DNA of 64,000 bases, from NCBI RefSeq assembly GCF_001719045.1, contig NZ_CP015423.1, positions 4,401,501 to 4,465,500 of the forward strand, read 5' to 3'. A program made the translations under genes and the position numbers. The stretch is from Paenibacillus polymyxa (GTDB lineage Bacteria; Bacillota; Bacilli; Paenibacillales; Paenibacillaceae). Each line of letters opens with the position of its first letter. Positions within the stretch are counted from its first letter, which is position 1. Shown one piece after another: positions 8,071 through 15,675 of the stretch. Below the pieces are notes generated by a model. It saw nothing but the letters and a program-made list of their open reading frames with translations, was not told the DNA's origin and did not search any database.

Positions 8071-8379
8071 GCGCGAGTAGTAGTCCATTCATTTGTCAGA
8101 TTCATTCTTGGAATGGTAGTATAAGGATAGATATTACTCTATTTGGGATTCTGTTAATGATAAAGATTCTCATGACGCTAATTAGATACCATTAGAGGAT
8201 GATCATTAGCAGTATGGCTGCACTGAATAATAATGATTAGCTTACGGATAACGGAATTTTCAGGAAAGATTAAATCATATTTTCCTAAAAGCCGATATAT
8301 GGGAATGAGGCGAGAACATACTGTTATTATACCCGCCCGAAAATGGAAGTATATAATTTGGGTTAGGAGAGTAGAAGAA
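8071..8379 (+). other. 309-nt gap with Fur-like box and promoter elements
   Basis: No gene is seen. TGATAAAGATTCTCA at 8158-8172 resembles a Fur box (two mismatches to TGATAATnATTATCA). A TATAAT at 8352-8357 lies 22 nt before the GTG start of the next gene and supports that start over the longer frame opening at 8233, which has no ribosome site. Confidence 0.4.
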
Positions 8380-8937
8380 GTGTCAGATCTGTATACGAAA
8401 AAAGAAGTAGAAGATTATGTAACGAACGTGGTTTTCGAACGACCTTTAGGTGTAAGCATTTCAGCCATTTTATTGATCTTTAATGGGGCACTTCTGTTGG
8501 TGACCCAGCTATTGACGCTTAATGCATTAAATGAGGCTTCTACGTTAGTAGGCATTTGTAGGGGCATGTTTCAAGGATTTATCGCGTTACTCGGTTTGGC
8601 AGGGACGACTGCCGGTGTCGGTATGTTATTTGGTAAGAAGTGGGCTTGGTGGCTGGCAGTATTTTATTTTACATATGAGACCATGCGTTATACGTGTGCA
8701 ATTCTGTTTATTCCAGATGTCCCTCCAACGTTGGGCGGTGTACAGCTAAACCCTGCTCTATACTACGTAAAATATGGTATGCGTATTATTTGGAATTTGT
8801 TGTTTACGTTGTTCATGTGTCGTAGTAAAGTCACAGGTTTTTTTCAAACAAGTGGAATCAGCAAGTGGAGAGCATGTATTGTATTATTCTTCATAAATGG
8901 AGTGATGGTTGGGATTGGCTGGTGGCTGATAAGATAG
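8380..8937 (+). CDS. Small integral membrane protein, unknown function
   Basis: The product is 185 aa from GTG 8380, with AGGAGA 9 nt upstream; the in-frame ATG 8233 lacks a ribosome site and would precede a good -10 element. After a short charged start (SDLYTKKEVEDYV) there are four hydrophobic segments: GVSISAILLIFNGALLLVTQ, the Gly-rich FIALLGLAGTTAGVGMLFG, a WWLAVFYFTYE helix, and a final CIVLFFINGVMVGIGWWLI. No known family is recognised. It precedes an acetyltransferase gene by 29 nt and could share its transcript. Confidence 0.6.
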   Translation: MSDLYTKKEVEDYVTNVVFERPLGVSISAILLIFNGALLLVTQLLTLNALNEASTLVGICRGMFQGFIALLGLAGTTAGVGMLFGKKWAWWLAVFYFTYETMRYTCAILFIPDVPPTLGGVQLNPALYYVKYGMRIIWNLLFTLFMCRSKVTGFFQTSGISKWRACIVLFFINGVMVGIGWWLIR

Positions 8938-8966
8938 GTTCTTCGATGTGAAGGAGGAGATGAATA

Positions 8967-9527
8967 ATGTCAATGGAAACGTTTCCGATTTTAGAAACCG
9001 ATAGGCTTCGTTTAAGACAGCTTACAGTAGGGGATGCGGCGGATGTGTTCGGCTATTTTTCCAAGGATGAGGTCACACAATATTATGACTTGGAAAGCTT
9101 TACAGAGGTAGAGCAAGCCGAAAAATTTATTCGTTCGATGCTAACCAGATATGAGAAGCAAGAGGGCTTTCGTTGGGGGATTACGTTAAAAGAAGCTCCT
9201 GAGCGGATCGTGGGTACAATTGGATTCCATAACTGGCACAAGGAGCACTCCCGTATTGAAATTGGGTATGAGCTGGCACCGGAATATTGGCGGCAAGGTC
9301 TGATGACAGAAGCGATGAAGGTGGTCGTGAATTATGGCTTTCAATTGCCGCAGGTTCACCGTATAGAAGCCTTCATTGATCCAGATAACGAAGGCTCCAA
9401 ACGGCTGCTGCTCAAAAGTGGCTTTACTAAAGAAGGTCACCTAAGAGACTATTTTTATGAAAAAGGTCAATTTGTCGACGCTGTTATTTTTGGCTACCTT
9501 CGGAAGGAGTTTTCCGTGGATCGGTAA
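8967..9527 (+). CDS. GNAT acetyltransferase, RimJ/RimL type
   Basis: The product is 186 aa with AAGGAGGAG 9 nt before ATG. It opens with ILETDRLRLRQLTVGDAADVFGYFS, has the acetyl-CoA loop region EIGYELAPEYWRQGLMTEAM, and ends with the hallmark EAFIDPDNEGSKRLLLKSGFTKEGHLRDY. This is the RimJ/RimL acetyltransferase group and is a different paralogue from the one at 4.4 kb. The substrate is not predictable. It converges on the GIY-YIG gene, leaving only 2 nt between the two stops. Confidence 0.85.
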   Translation: MSMETFPILETDRLRLRQLTVGDAADVFGYFSKDEVTQYYDLESFTEVEQAEKFIRSMLTRYEKQEGFRWGITLKEAPERIVGTIGFHNWHKEHSRIEIGYELAPEYWRQGLMTEAMKVVVNYGFQLPQVHRIEAFIDPDNEGSKRLLLKSGFTKEGHLRDYFYEKGQFVDAVIFGYLRKEFSVDR

Positions 9528-9529
9528 GT

Positions 9530-9871
9530 TTACAAATATCCCTTGTCTCCGTATGGCTGGAGTCGATCAAGCCAGGTCTGCTCCAGCTTTGTCAGTGCAT
9601 CTTTGACATCAAAGAACGCTGAGTCCTTTTTCTTCAAAACGTCCAGCACTTCAAATTCAAACGAATCTTCGCCATACTCATTCCATTCCTGTTGCAGTTG
9701 TTTATTCTTAAATCCACCCATGTTCAGCTCAAAACGCCGTCCATTCAGCGACTTTAAATTCGGCGTGGAAGAGACGAAAATTTTCCCATTACGTGTATTT
9801 CGGATGCAATAGATTCCTGCCTCTGTCTTCATCTCCATGTACTGCTGCACCAATTCTTTTCTTCGATTCAT
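9530..9871 (-). CDS. GIY-YIG nuclease family protein
   Basis: The product is 113 aa, with AGGAGG 9 nt before the ATG on the reverse strand. The domain fills the protein: AGIYCIRNTRNGKIFVSSTPNL (residues 18-39) holds the GIY half and a weakened YIG equivalent (IFV). The Arg-rich FELNMG region and the EQTWLDRL helix follow, with a Glu as in the catalytic set. Small stand-alone GIY-YIG proteins are common in Bacillales and their role is unknown. It follows the DUF2087 regulator on the same strand by 33 nt, suggesting co-expression. Confidence 0.8.
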   Translation of the reverse strand: MNRRKELVQQYMEMKTEAGIYCIRNTRNGKIFVSSTPNLKSLNGRRFELNMGGFKNKQLQQEWNEYGEDSFEFEVLDVLKKKDSAFFDVKDALTKLEQTWLDRLQPYGDKGYL

Positions 9872-9904
9872 TGTCGAATCCTCCTATTGTATAAACGTTG
9901 AGAT

Positions 9905-10663
9905 TCAAGATTCCTTCAACCAATATTCACTGCCATCCGGCTTACGATCCAATAGATTGTATTCAATCATATATCTTCGCACCGTGACATAATCGTCATA
10001 TACTTCCTGTAAAATCGCATTGATATCCTTCTCATGATATATTTGTCCCTTTACAAAACGGCCCGCAATTTCACGCAGCACAATCAGCTTGTGCTTTTCT
10101 TGCATTTTAAAGGTCTTTAGGCGTCCGTCTGTCCCATTCGGAAAATACTTCGTGAGTACCTTCTGCCGCTCGTTTTCCGTAATGTTGTAGCGTTCGTCCA
10201 CCATCCGTGCTTGTACTGGTACTTCTACAATGGCGGGTGCGTGCCGATCTTTCTCCTTTAACAGCTCCATTAATGTGAGAAAAACCTTGGCCTGTCGTTC
10301 TTTTTCTTTGAGACCAAAGCGATGATTACGTATGGTGGATGCGCTGCCGATTCCAGTTTCCTTTTGAATATCCGCATCGCCCATGCCTTGATAAAATAAC
10401 TGAAGCAACCGATTCTGATGATCCGTCAGTCCAGTCAGCTTTTTGTCCAGACCGATCAAATAGTCAAAGACCGAACCGTACGTCCGCTCAATATGAAGTC
10501 GCATGTACCTCTCCGCGTCATAAAATACCCCTTGATCCTGATATATGATGCCTTGCTCAAATCGCTGTCCGTCCAGCAGGCAAATTACCTGTTCTTCTTG
10601 GCGAATATATCCTCGCTTCAGTTCTTCGATTCCAGCATTCCAGAACAGTTCGGAATGATCCAT
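9905..10663 (-). CDS. DUF2087-domain transcriptional regulator
   Basis: The product is 252 aa from ATG 10663 (MDHSELFWNAGIEELKRGY), with GAGGTG 9 nt upstream; a GTG at 10675 is also in frame. The middle has a LuxR/sigma-type helix-turn-helix pattern (LTDHQNRLLQLFYQGMGDADIQKETGIGSASTIRNHRF). The C-terminus has the DUF2087 signature: TKYFPNG, KTFKMQEKHKLIVLREIA, and a tail RRYMIEYNLLDRKPDGSEYW. Such proteins are presumed DNA-binding regulators of unknown ligand. It is followed by the GIY-YIG gene in the same direction. Confidence 0.8.
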   Translation of the reverse strand: MDHSELFWNAGIEELKRGYIRQEEQVICLLDGQRFEQGIIYQDQGVFYDAERYMRLHIERTYGSVFDYLIGLDKKLTGLTDHQNRLLQLFYQGMGDADIQKETGIGSASTIRNHRFGLKEKERQAKVFLTLMELLKEKDRHAPAIVEVPVQARMVDERYNITENERQKVLTKYFPNGTDGRLKTFKMQEKHKLIVLREIAGRFVKGQIYHEKDINAILQEVYDDYVTVRRYMIEYNLLDRKPDGSEYWLKES

Positions 10664-10871
10664 TTTAGTAAACACCTCAATTAAATGATGATTATTTTAT
10701 AGACAATATAACATTTTGTTTATTTTAAATCAATGAGTGGATATTTATTTAGGGTCTCGACAATGTTCGCTATATACAAAAGAGACATCGGATTGTTATC
10801 ATATGTAAATTATTGAATTGCATTAAGACTGGATAGTTGCTATATATTGTAATAAGGTGGGTTGGTAAACT

Positions 10872-11399
10872 ATGAACAAAATGCGATTAGAAGAAGTCAT
10901 AGAAAGTGGAGATTTAAAGGAAGCGGTAAAGATTATAGAGGAGATAGGTGAAAAGCTGGATTATACATTCACTCCATCAAATATCCCCTTCTGTCATAAT
11001 TGTAATAGTGATAAGGTGCTAAATCAAAAGTTAGAACTTCCTTTAATCACTAACAATAAACGCTTCAAAAGAGTCAAATTAATTGGCTCTATTTGTTCCG
11101 GATGCGGTGAGGAATATATTAACGAGCAAGAGGTTAGGCATTTAGAAGAAATTGTGAAGTTAATAAATTCATACTGTAGTAATGAAAATAATGTTGAAGT
11201 TGTTGAAACTAAGAGTAACTGCGATGTTTGTGCAAGTAACAATGTTGATAGTGTTGAATTTGAAGTTTATCTTTTTTCAAATGATTCAAAAGTTATCTCT
11301 ATTACTATACAAGAGGATTATTGTGTGGCATGCAACGCAGTTTATTATGCTGATGAAGGTGATCAATTAGCATTGGAGCATTTGCGGTGTTTTTTCTAA
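10872..11399 (+). CDS. Protein with two YgiT-type zinc-finger units
   Basis: The product is 175 aa; AAGGTGGG lies 9-16 nt before ATG. Four CxxC knuckles are seen at residues 41-44 (CHNC), 75-78 (CSGC), 117-120 (CDVC) and 151-154 (CVAC). Each pair spans about 35 residues and ends with GEEYI or NAVYY, as in the MqsA/YgiT zinc domain. Thus the protein is a tandem duplication of that domain with a helical N-terminus and no C-terminal HTH. YgiT fingers often occur in antitoxins, but no toxin gene is adjacent. The AT-rich coding sequence marks the start of the accessory island. Confidence 0.65.
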   Translation: MNKMRLEEVIESGDLKEAVKIIEEIGEKLDYTFTPSNIPFCHNCNSDKVLNQKLELPLITNNKRFKRVKLIGSICSGCGEEYINEQEVRHLEEIVKLINSYCSNENNVEVVETKSNCDVCASNNVDSVEFEVYLFSNDSKVISITIQEDYCVACNAVYYADEGDQLALEHLRCFF

Positions 11400-11468
11400 C
11401 ACAGTAATTTTCGGAGTTTTTCCGAACGTCTAAAGTCTATTTGACATTAGAATAATTTAGTATTAATC

Positions 11469-11497
11469 AAAACGCCATTCATATATGACGTTTTTGT
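11469..11497 (+). terminator. Terminator of the tandem zinc-finger gene
   Basis: AAAACGCCAT and ATGACGTTTTT form a stem with one mismatch around TCAT, ending in a T-run, 70 nt after the stop. Confidence 0.6.
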
Positions 11498-11806
11498 ATG
11501 CTTAGATTCGGGTTTAATCTCATAATTGTGTATTCTGAGAACTGGAATGAGAATGCATAGTTTCTGCTTAAAATTTTGGAACTTGAATCGCTAATTTTGA
11601 ATGTCTTTGTTTATATAAACCCCACCCAGTGCCGATTAAAACGGGTCCGACCCCTAACGGGTGGTTAACCGTCATTCTAGCCGTACCCATAATGCAAGGT
11701 TAGTAATACTTTTGCCCTGTTCAATTTGATTGGTCTCAGCGATAATTATGCTAGATACACATTCTTACAGTTTAAACTCATAGTTAAAGGTGGGGGACGG
11801 TTAAAG
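11498..11806 (+). other. Gene-free stretch in the island
   Basis: No gene is supported. A GC-richer block at 11620-11690 holds repeated ACGGGT/CCGTAC motifs and a GGTTAACC palindrome and stands out from the AT-rich surroundings. Its origin is unknown. Confidence 0.3.
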
Positions 11807-13021
11807 ATGAATTTTGAAGAAGCTTATATATATTCCAAAGAACAAGGGCACATTCGACCTATAAAACTACATAATAAAAAGAAGTATTATACTGCTCTCT
11901 CTAACCTTGAGGATAGCTGGACAGACAGAGTAGATGCTAAACTTGTAAATACATTTATTTATGAGTCAGTGCGTTTAATTATAAACTCAATCGTATTGTT
12001 TGAGAAAGGTTATACTGACTGCGCTTATTATTCATTGAGACAATCTTTAGAGATCTCTACTACAATGGTTTATTTGACGGAGCTAGACGCTGACAAGAAA
12101 AGAGAAACACTGGTTAATTGGCGAAATCAAAGTAGCTTCCCAATGTATAGTCAAATGTTAAAATTCTTGAAAAATAACGGAAATGCATTCTCTGACTTGA
12201 AAAATAAAATGGATAAATATTTTGAGAAAATACAAGAGGTAAAGCAATATATGAACAAATATGTTCATAAGCAGGGATTCAATACATTTTATATTGAAAG
12301 GAATCTTAGTTCTTCGGGTGAAAATGATAGTTCTCGTGTTATCAAGGATTTTGAAGGTTGTTTAGTAAGTTGCATCGGGGCTATTGCTGTGTTAAGACTT
12401 GCTATTGACCCCTTTCCTGTTCTTTTAATGGATGAAGATATCTATTCTAGAACTATTGATTTGATGACAGAACCTTATACGCATGAATTTGTGAAAGAAT
12501 ACATTGGGGAAGAAGCAATTGAAGCGTATAAGACTACAGATGTATACCAAGACTACTATCAATTTTTAATGCATGAAGAAAAACGGTTTTTTTCAGTCCT
12601 CGATGTGACTAAAAATCAGCATATAGATAAAGAAAGAATTGATGAAATTCTTAATCAAGCGCATCTGTTAACAAAAACAGATTTTATAGCTGTTGCAGTT
12701 ACTAATTTGTCAGAGAAAGTAGCTAATATCTATTTTTTTAATGGATGGCCTTATTATACGACTAGCAATCGTTCGATTCGGAGTAATCTAGGTTTCCATA
12801 GTAAGACATTCAAGAATATTAAAAACTCAAAAAATCATTTGAATGTCCCATATGACGAAGCATTCGTGACTTTTGTATCTATTCATTCACAAGAATTTTT
12901 CTTAGAGCATAATGAAAAATATGAAATTGATGAGTATGAGTCACTAGTAGCTCAGGTAAGTGTACTACTCAAAATTATTCAGAATAGGACAACTAGTGGC
13001 GAAGCGAATGAAGTTCCTTAA
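11807..13021 (+). CDS. Orphan 404-aa protein of the island, unknown function
   Basis: The product is 404 aa from ATG 11807 (MNFEEAYIYSKEQGHIR), with AAAGGTGGGGG upstream; an upstream in-frame start at 11726 has no ribosome site. The N-terminal 200 residues look helical, with YESVRLIINSIVLFEKGYTDCAYYSLRQSLE followed by a Lys-rich YMNKYVHKQGF, a pattern loosely like HEPN or abortive-infection C-terminal domains. The C-terminal part is mixed alpha/beta (KTDFIAVAVTNLSEKVANIYFFNG). There is no membrane segment and no recognised catalytic motif. It is AT-rich like its neighbours, so horizontally acquired. A role in defence is only a guess from context. Confidence 0.55.
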   Translation: MNFEEAYIYSKEQGHIRPIKLHNKKKYYTALSNLEDSWTDRVDAKLVNTFIYESVRLIINSIVLFEKGYTDCAYYSLRQSLEISTTMVYLTELDADKKRETLVNWRNQSSFPMYSQMLKFLKNNGNAFSDLKNKMDKYFEKIQEVKQYMNKYVHKQGFNTFYIERNLSSSGENDSSRVIKDFEGCLVSCIGAIAVLRLAIDPFPVLLMDEDIYSRTIDLMTEPYTHEFVKEYIGEEAIEAYKTTDVYQDYYQFLMHEEKRFFSVLDVTKNQHIDKERIDEILNQAHLLTKTDFIAVAVTNLSEKVANIYFFNGWPYYTTSNRSIRSNLGFHSKTFKNIKNSKNHLNVPYDEAFVTFVSIHSQEFFLEHNEKYEIDEYESLVAQVSVLLKIIQNRTTSGEANEVP

Positions 13022-13301
13022 AAGAGTTGAAATAGAGAAAGGGGAGTTTATATTTAGAATGTATGGTGGCAAACTATAGAGGGATGAGGAGGAGCACTTA
13101 ACACGAATTGAGATAGTAGCTCTATATAAAGAAAAAGAGAGTGTTATAATAACTAAAAGGGAACGTTTGTTTTGTGTCTGAGAAGCTCTAAAATCGTTTC
13201 TAAGACATGTCGTTCCAAAGGTAACTAATTTGTGCAGAGTTTGTTTTAGGAACGCTAAAAAGGTCATTTCTGTTGACCTGAGAGGTGCAGATAAGAAGAA
13301 A
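13022..13301 (+). other. Gene-free stretch with coding remnants
   Basis: No intact gene is seen. A start-less frame at about 13089-13181 reads HLTRIEIVALYKEKESVIIT and ends after RLFCV, which looks like a protein fragment. No family is recognised. Confidence 0.25.
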
Positions 13302-13330
13302 TTGACAACATAAATAGACCATGATATATT
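13302..13330 (+). promoter_or_regulatory. Consensus-like sigma-A promoter
   Basis: TTGACA (13302-13307), a 17-nt spacer and TATATT (13325-13330) form one of the strongest promoter matches in the window. It points towards the micro-ORF and orphan gene at 13.6 kb. Confidence 0.65.
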
Positions 13331-13432
13331 GTAATCAAGGTCAATGAAAAATATTCAATTCCACAAATTGGATTAGTCACTGCGAATGGTGCTGTAACAC
13401 CATTTATTTATGTTGAATTAGCTAAGTATTAA
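13325..13432 (+). pseudogene. Start-less protein fragment
   Basis: A 35-codon frame without a proper start reads YIVIKVNEKYSIPQIGLVT and ends ANGAVTPFIYVELAKY. It lies directly under the -10 of the promoter at 13302, so it cannot be expressed whole from it. A small hairpin (ATGGTG/CACCAT) lies inside. It is probably the tail of a lost gene. Confidence 0.3.
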
Positions 13433-13566
13433 TCTGTGATCTACAAAACAGATAATATCAGATATTTTCCTGTTAATCAAGACTTTTTGTGTGATTAGTG
13501 TGAATAACAGCTATATTGTTACATAAGACCTAGTGGATTTTCCCTTCAAAAAAAGGATGATACTAA

Positions 13567-13626
13567 TTGAAAGAAGCTGTGATTAAGTATCTTTCACCTG
13601 ACCTAATAGAAAAATTAAAGAGGTGA
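13567..13626 (+). CDS. 19-aa micro-ORF ahead of the Cys/His orphan gene
   Basis: TTG 13567 follows AAAAAAAGGATG at a workable distance and encodes LKEAVIKYLSPDLIEKLKR, then TGA. The last codons supply the GAGGTGA ribosome site of the next gene, whose ATG is 9 nt after the stop. This arrangement fits a leader peptide that couples translation, or the stub of a truncated gene. Confidence 0.35.
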   Translation: MKEAVIKYLSPDLIEKLKR

Positions 13627-13635
13627 TAGGTAATT

Positions 13636-14502
13636 ATGTCAATCCTAAACGCTATTTTTAGATATGAGGGTAATGAGGGTTTGATTGATTTGGAGGATAT
13701 TTCCTCAAATGAAGATTATGAAGTGTTAAAAGAAAATTTATTTTGCAGTTCCAATAGTTGTAACTGCCCTTTGCAATATATTCCAAGAGGTAAGTATAGT
13801 GAATATTTGAAGAAACGAGCTGGCGAAAGTCATATTGAAAGTTGTAGATATTTTGCTGATACAAGTTTAAATGGACGTTCAAGAAGAATTGCTGGAACCA
13901 GTAGTTCAATTTTAAGAGATGATCATGTTGCGAATATACTCCGTGGACTTTATGATGCATATAATGAAACTGATGAAGAACGTGAATTAAGATTAGCTCA
14001 TCAAAGAGAATATGCAAGACGGCGTAGAAATATTAGAGTAGATAATAATTCAACTGAAAATGAGTACGATGAAGTCTATGTAAACAATGCTACTACATCA
14101 GCAAGTGGTGAGGTATTATTGGAGGGAGAAAGGAATCCACCTGTGCGTAGAAGATATTCATTATTAGACTTGTCAAATGAAGATATCGGACAAACTCAAG
14201 GAACTATAGGTCAATTAGTTGAAGTACACAATTATGAAAAGCGGTCTCTTTTATTACTAAGTGACAAGAATAGAAGAATGAGACTTTACTTGTACTTAGA
14301 AGAAGTTTTTTTTGATAACTCTCCAGTAAACATTGACAATTATTTGTTGATGCTAAATGAATTATTGACTTTAGGTAGAGAGATTCAGATTAGTTGTGTC
14401 GGAGAGGTAGTGTTTAGGAATGATAGTTTAGGAATTTTAGTGCTGAGAGAAAAAGATTTAAGGGTAAATAGGGTTCCATTGGGTGTCTTTATAAATAGTT
14501 GA
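13636..14502 (+). CDS. Orphan protein with CoiA-like Cys/His cluster
   Basis: The product is 288 aa with AGAGGTGATAGG before ATG. Near the N-terminus lies a possible zinc site: C37, C42, C44, H66 and C70, the last two in a HIESCRYF motif like the HxxxC end of the zinc finger found in CoiA-type competence/nuclease proteins. An Arg-rich middle (AHQREYARRRRNIRV) could bind nucleic acid. The C-terminal third is a compact alpha/beta segment (RRMRLYLYLEEVFFDNS) resembling small OB-like domains. No nuclease motif is seen. It is AT-rich and sits in the decayed island. Confidence 0.5.
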   Translation: MSILNAIFRYEGNEGLIDLEDISSNEDYEVLKENLFCSSNSCNCPLQYIPRGKYSEYLKKRAGESHIESCRYFADTSLNGRSRRIAGTSSSILRDDHVANILRGLYDAYNETDEERELRLAHQREYARRRRNIRVDNNSTENEYDEVYVNNATTSASGEVLLEGERNPPVRRRYSLLDLSNEDIGQTQGTIGQLVEVHNYEKRSLLLLSDKNRRMRLYLYLEEVFFDNSPVNIDNYLLMLNELLTLGREIQISCVGEVVFRNDSLGILVLREKDLRVNRVPLGVFINS

Positions 14503-14924
14503 TTTTAGTGTGGTTTAATAATAAAGCGAGATAACATATATTTCTATAGTGTGTATGTTTCAATCTTTTACAATATGGTAAGTGCGTTTTGAAATAAAAG
14601 TTTGTTTTTATATATTTACTCACTCACCAAATTGAACATAAACTCTGACTGTGTAACAGTTCGACAAAAAAGTGCTATAATCCTATTCAAATAAGGGATG
14701 GTATTTTTCAATTAATGTCATTATTGAAAATCGTTAGTGAGTAAGATGTGTTGGTAGTTTTCTTCCTAATTTAATTCTCACTATAAACTTAAAGAGGATG
14801 TCATAAATTTTTTTAGGCCTCCTCTTTTAGCTTTTTATACTTGAAAATGCTTAATCTGCCCGCTACAATTGATGTACAAAACAACTGGATAATTGACCAG
14901 TAATTACATTCAAAAGTTCTCATG
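14503..14924 (+). other. Gene-free stretch in the island
   Basis: No gene is supported over these 422 nt. It holds the terminator at 14791 and a TATAAT at 14684-14689. The sequence is very AT-rich. Confidence 0.4.
14791..14835 (+). terminator. Terminator-like hairpin
   Basis: AAAGAGGA (14791-14798) pairs with TCCTCTTT (14820-14827), followed by TAGCTTTTTAT. Confidence 0.45.
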
Positions 14925-15088
14925 TATTCCTACACTGTAGGTATTCGTGCTGTTACTTCCATCGACGGTATGACTGCCGACTGGGCACGTATCCCTTGGG
15001 ATGTGTATGTAGATCTCTAATGAAGTGGACAATGAACCATATCGTGTATGACGTAACATCCAAACTACATGTAACAATTGAGTGGGAA
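14925..15088 (+). pseudogene. guaA: Degenerate 3' end of guaA (GMP synthase), copy 1
   Basis: The frame reads [20 protein letters not shown], then ARIPWDV, which is the conserved C-terminal region of Gram-positive GMP synthase. A stop follows; after frame changes the sequence continues ISNEVDN, then HIVYDVTSK and TIEWE, the exact GuaA ending. So about the last 60 codons are present, broken by small indels. The 3' end of guaA is a known integration site for genomic islands in Firmicutes. No intact guaA is in this window, so this piece was probably carried in as an attachment scar. Identification is by recognising the protein sequence. Confidence 0.8.
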
Positions 15089-15190
15089 TATGGTAAGTAT
15101 ATAAACATTCTCAACGTAGTTGTATTCAGTGTTTCAGAACTGTGACTTTCCTTTATTCATGTTCTTCATGATAAAAGGGAGGTCTTTTTT

Positions 15191-15292
15191 ATGCGTAGAA
15201 CGACTGAATTGATTCGTGATTTTAAGAGGAACCAAGAGACTCTTGGACGTAGACCTACGTATGAAGATGGAAGCGTTGGAAGGACTATATAG
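15191..15292 (+). pseudogene. Truncated 33-codon gene start
   Basis: GGGAGGT lies 8 nt before ATG 15191. The peptide begins MRRTTELIRDFKRNQETLGR and stops after SVGRTI. Other frames beyond the stop still read protein-like (IGSEFEIESIDDI, 15288-15330), so the gene has probably been frameshifted and truncated. The Arg/Lys-rich start with RRPTYED suggests a small DNA-binding or phage-like protein, but no family is recognised. Confidence 0.4.
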
Positions 15293-15675
15293 GGTCAGAG
15301 TTTGAGATAGAGTCGATTGATGATATATAGCTGAATGTCCAAGTGTCCACGGAAAGGACTTAATATAAAAAGATGTGTCCCTTAGCAGGAAAGTTCAATG
15401 CCATAGTGAGTGACACAAAGAGCGCACGTTAAGAGCGTTATTTTTAGATGGGAAGCTATTTTCATAATAAAGACTGTCATAAAAAATCCTAAAATTAATG
15501 AATCGAGTAAACAAATTGATTTTTAATAAGCATTAAAAGAGAGTCTAACTAATATAAAGAAAAGAATGAAATAGAGTTTGAGATTAGAATAGAGATATAT
15601 TCATTAATCGATTAAAGGATTTAATTAAAATAGAAATGTTTGATAATCGTGTTAAGAGAAAAGAGGAGGATTTAT
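15293..15675 (+). other. Gene-free stretch before the AlbA_2 gene
   Basis: Only decayed coding pieces near 15288-15370 are seen. The rest is AT-rich sequence without a clear promoter or terminator. Confidence 0.35.

Noticed and set aside
11620..11690. GC-rich block with GGTTAACC palindrome considered as an IS end or tRNA remnant
   Set aside because: No matching inverted partner, no transposase pieces and no cloverleaf could be found.
13636..14502. CRISPR-associated or transposase function for island ORFs
   Set aside because: No repeat array is present anywhere in the window, and none of the island proteins shows DDE, HUH or tyrosine-recombinase motifs.
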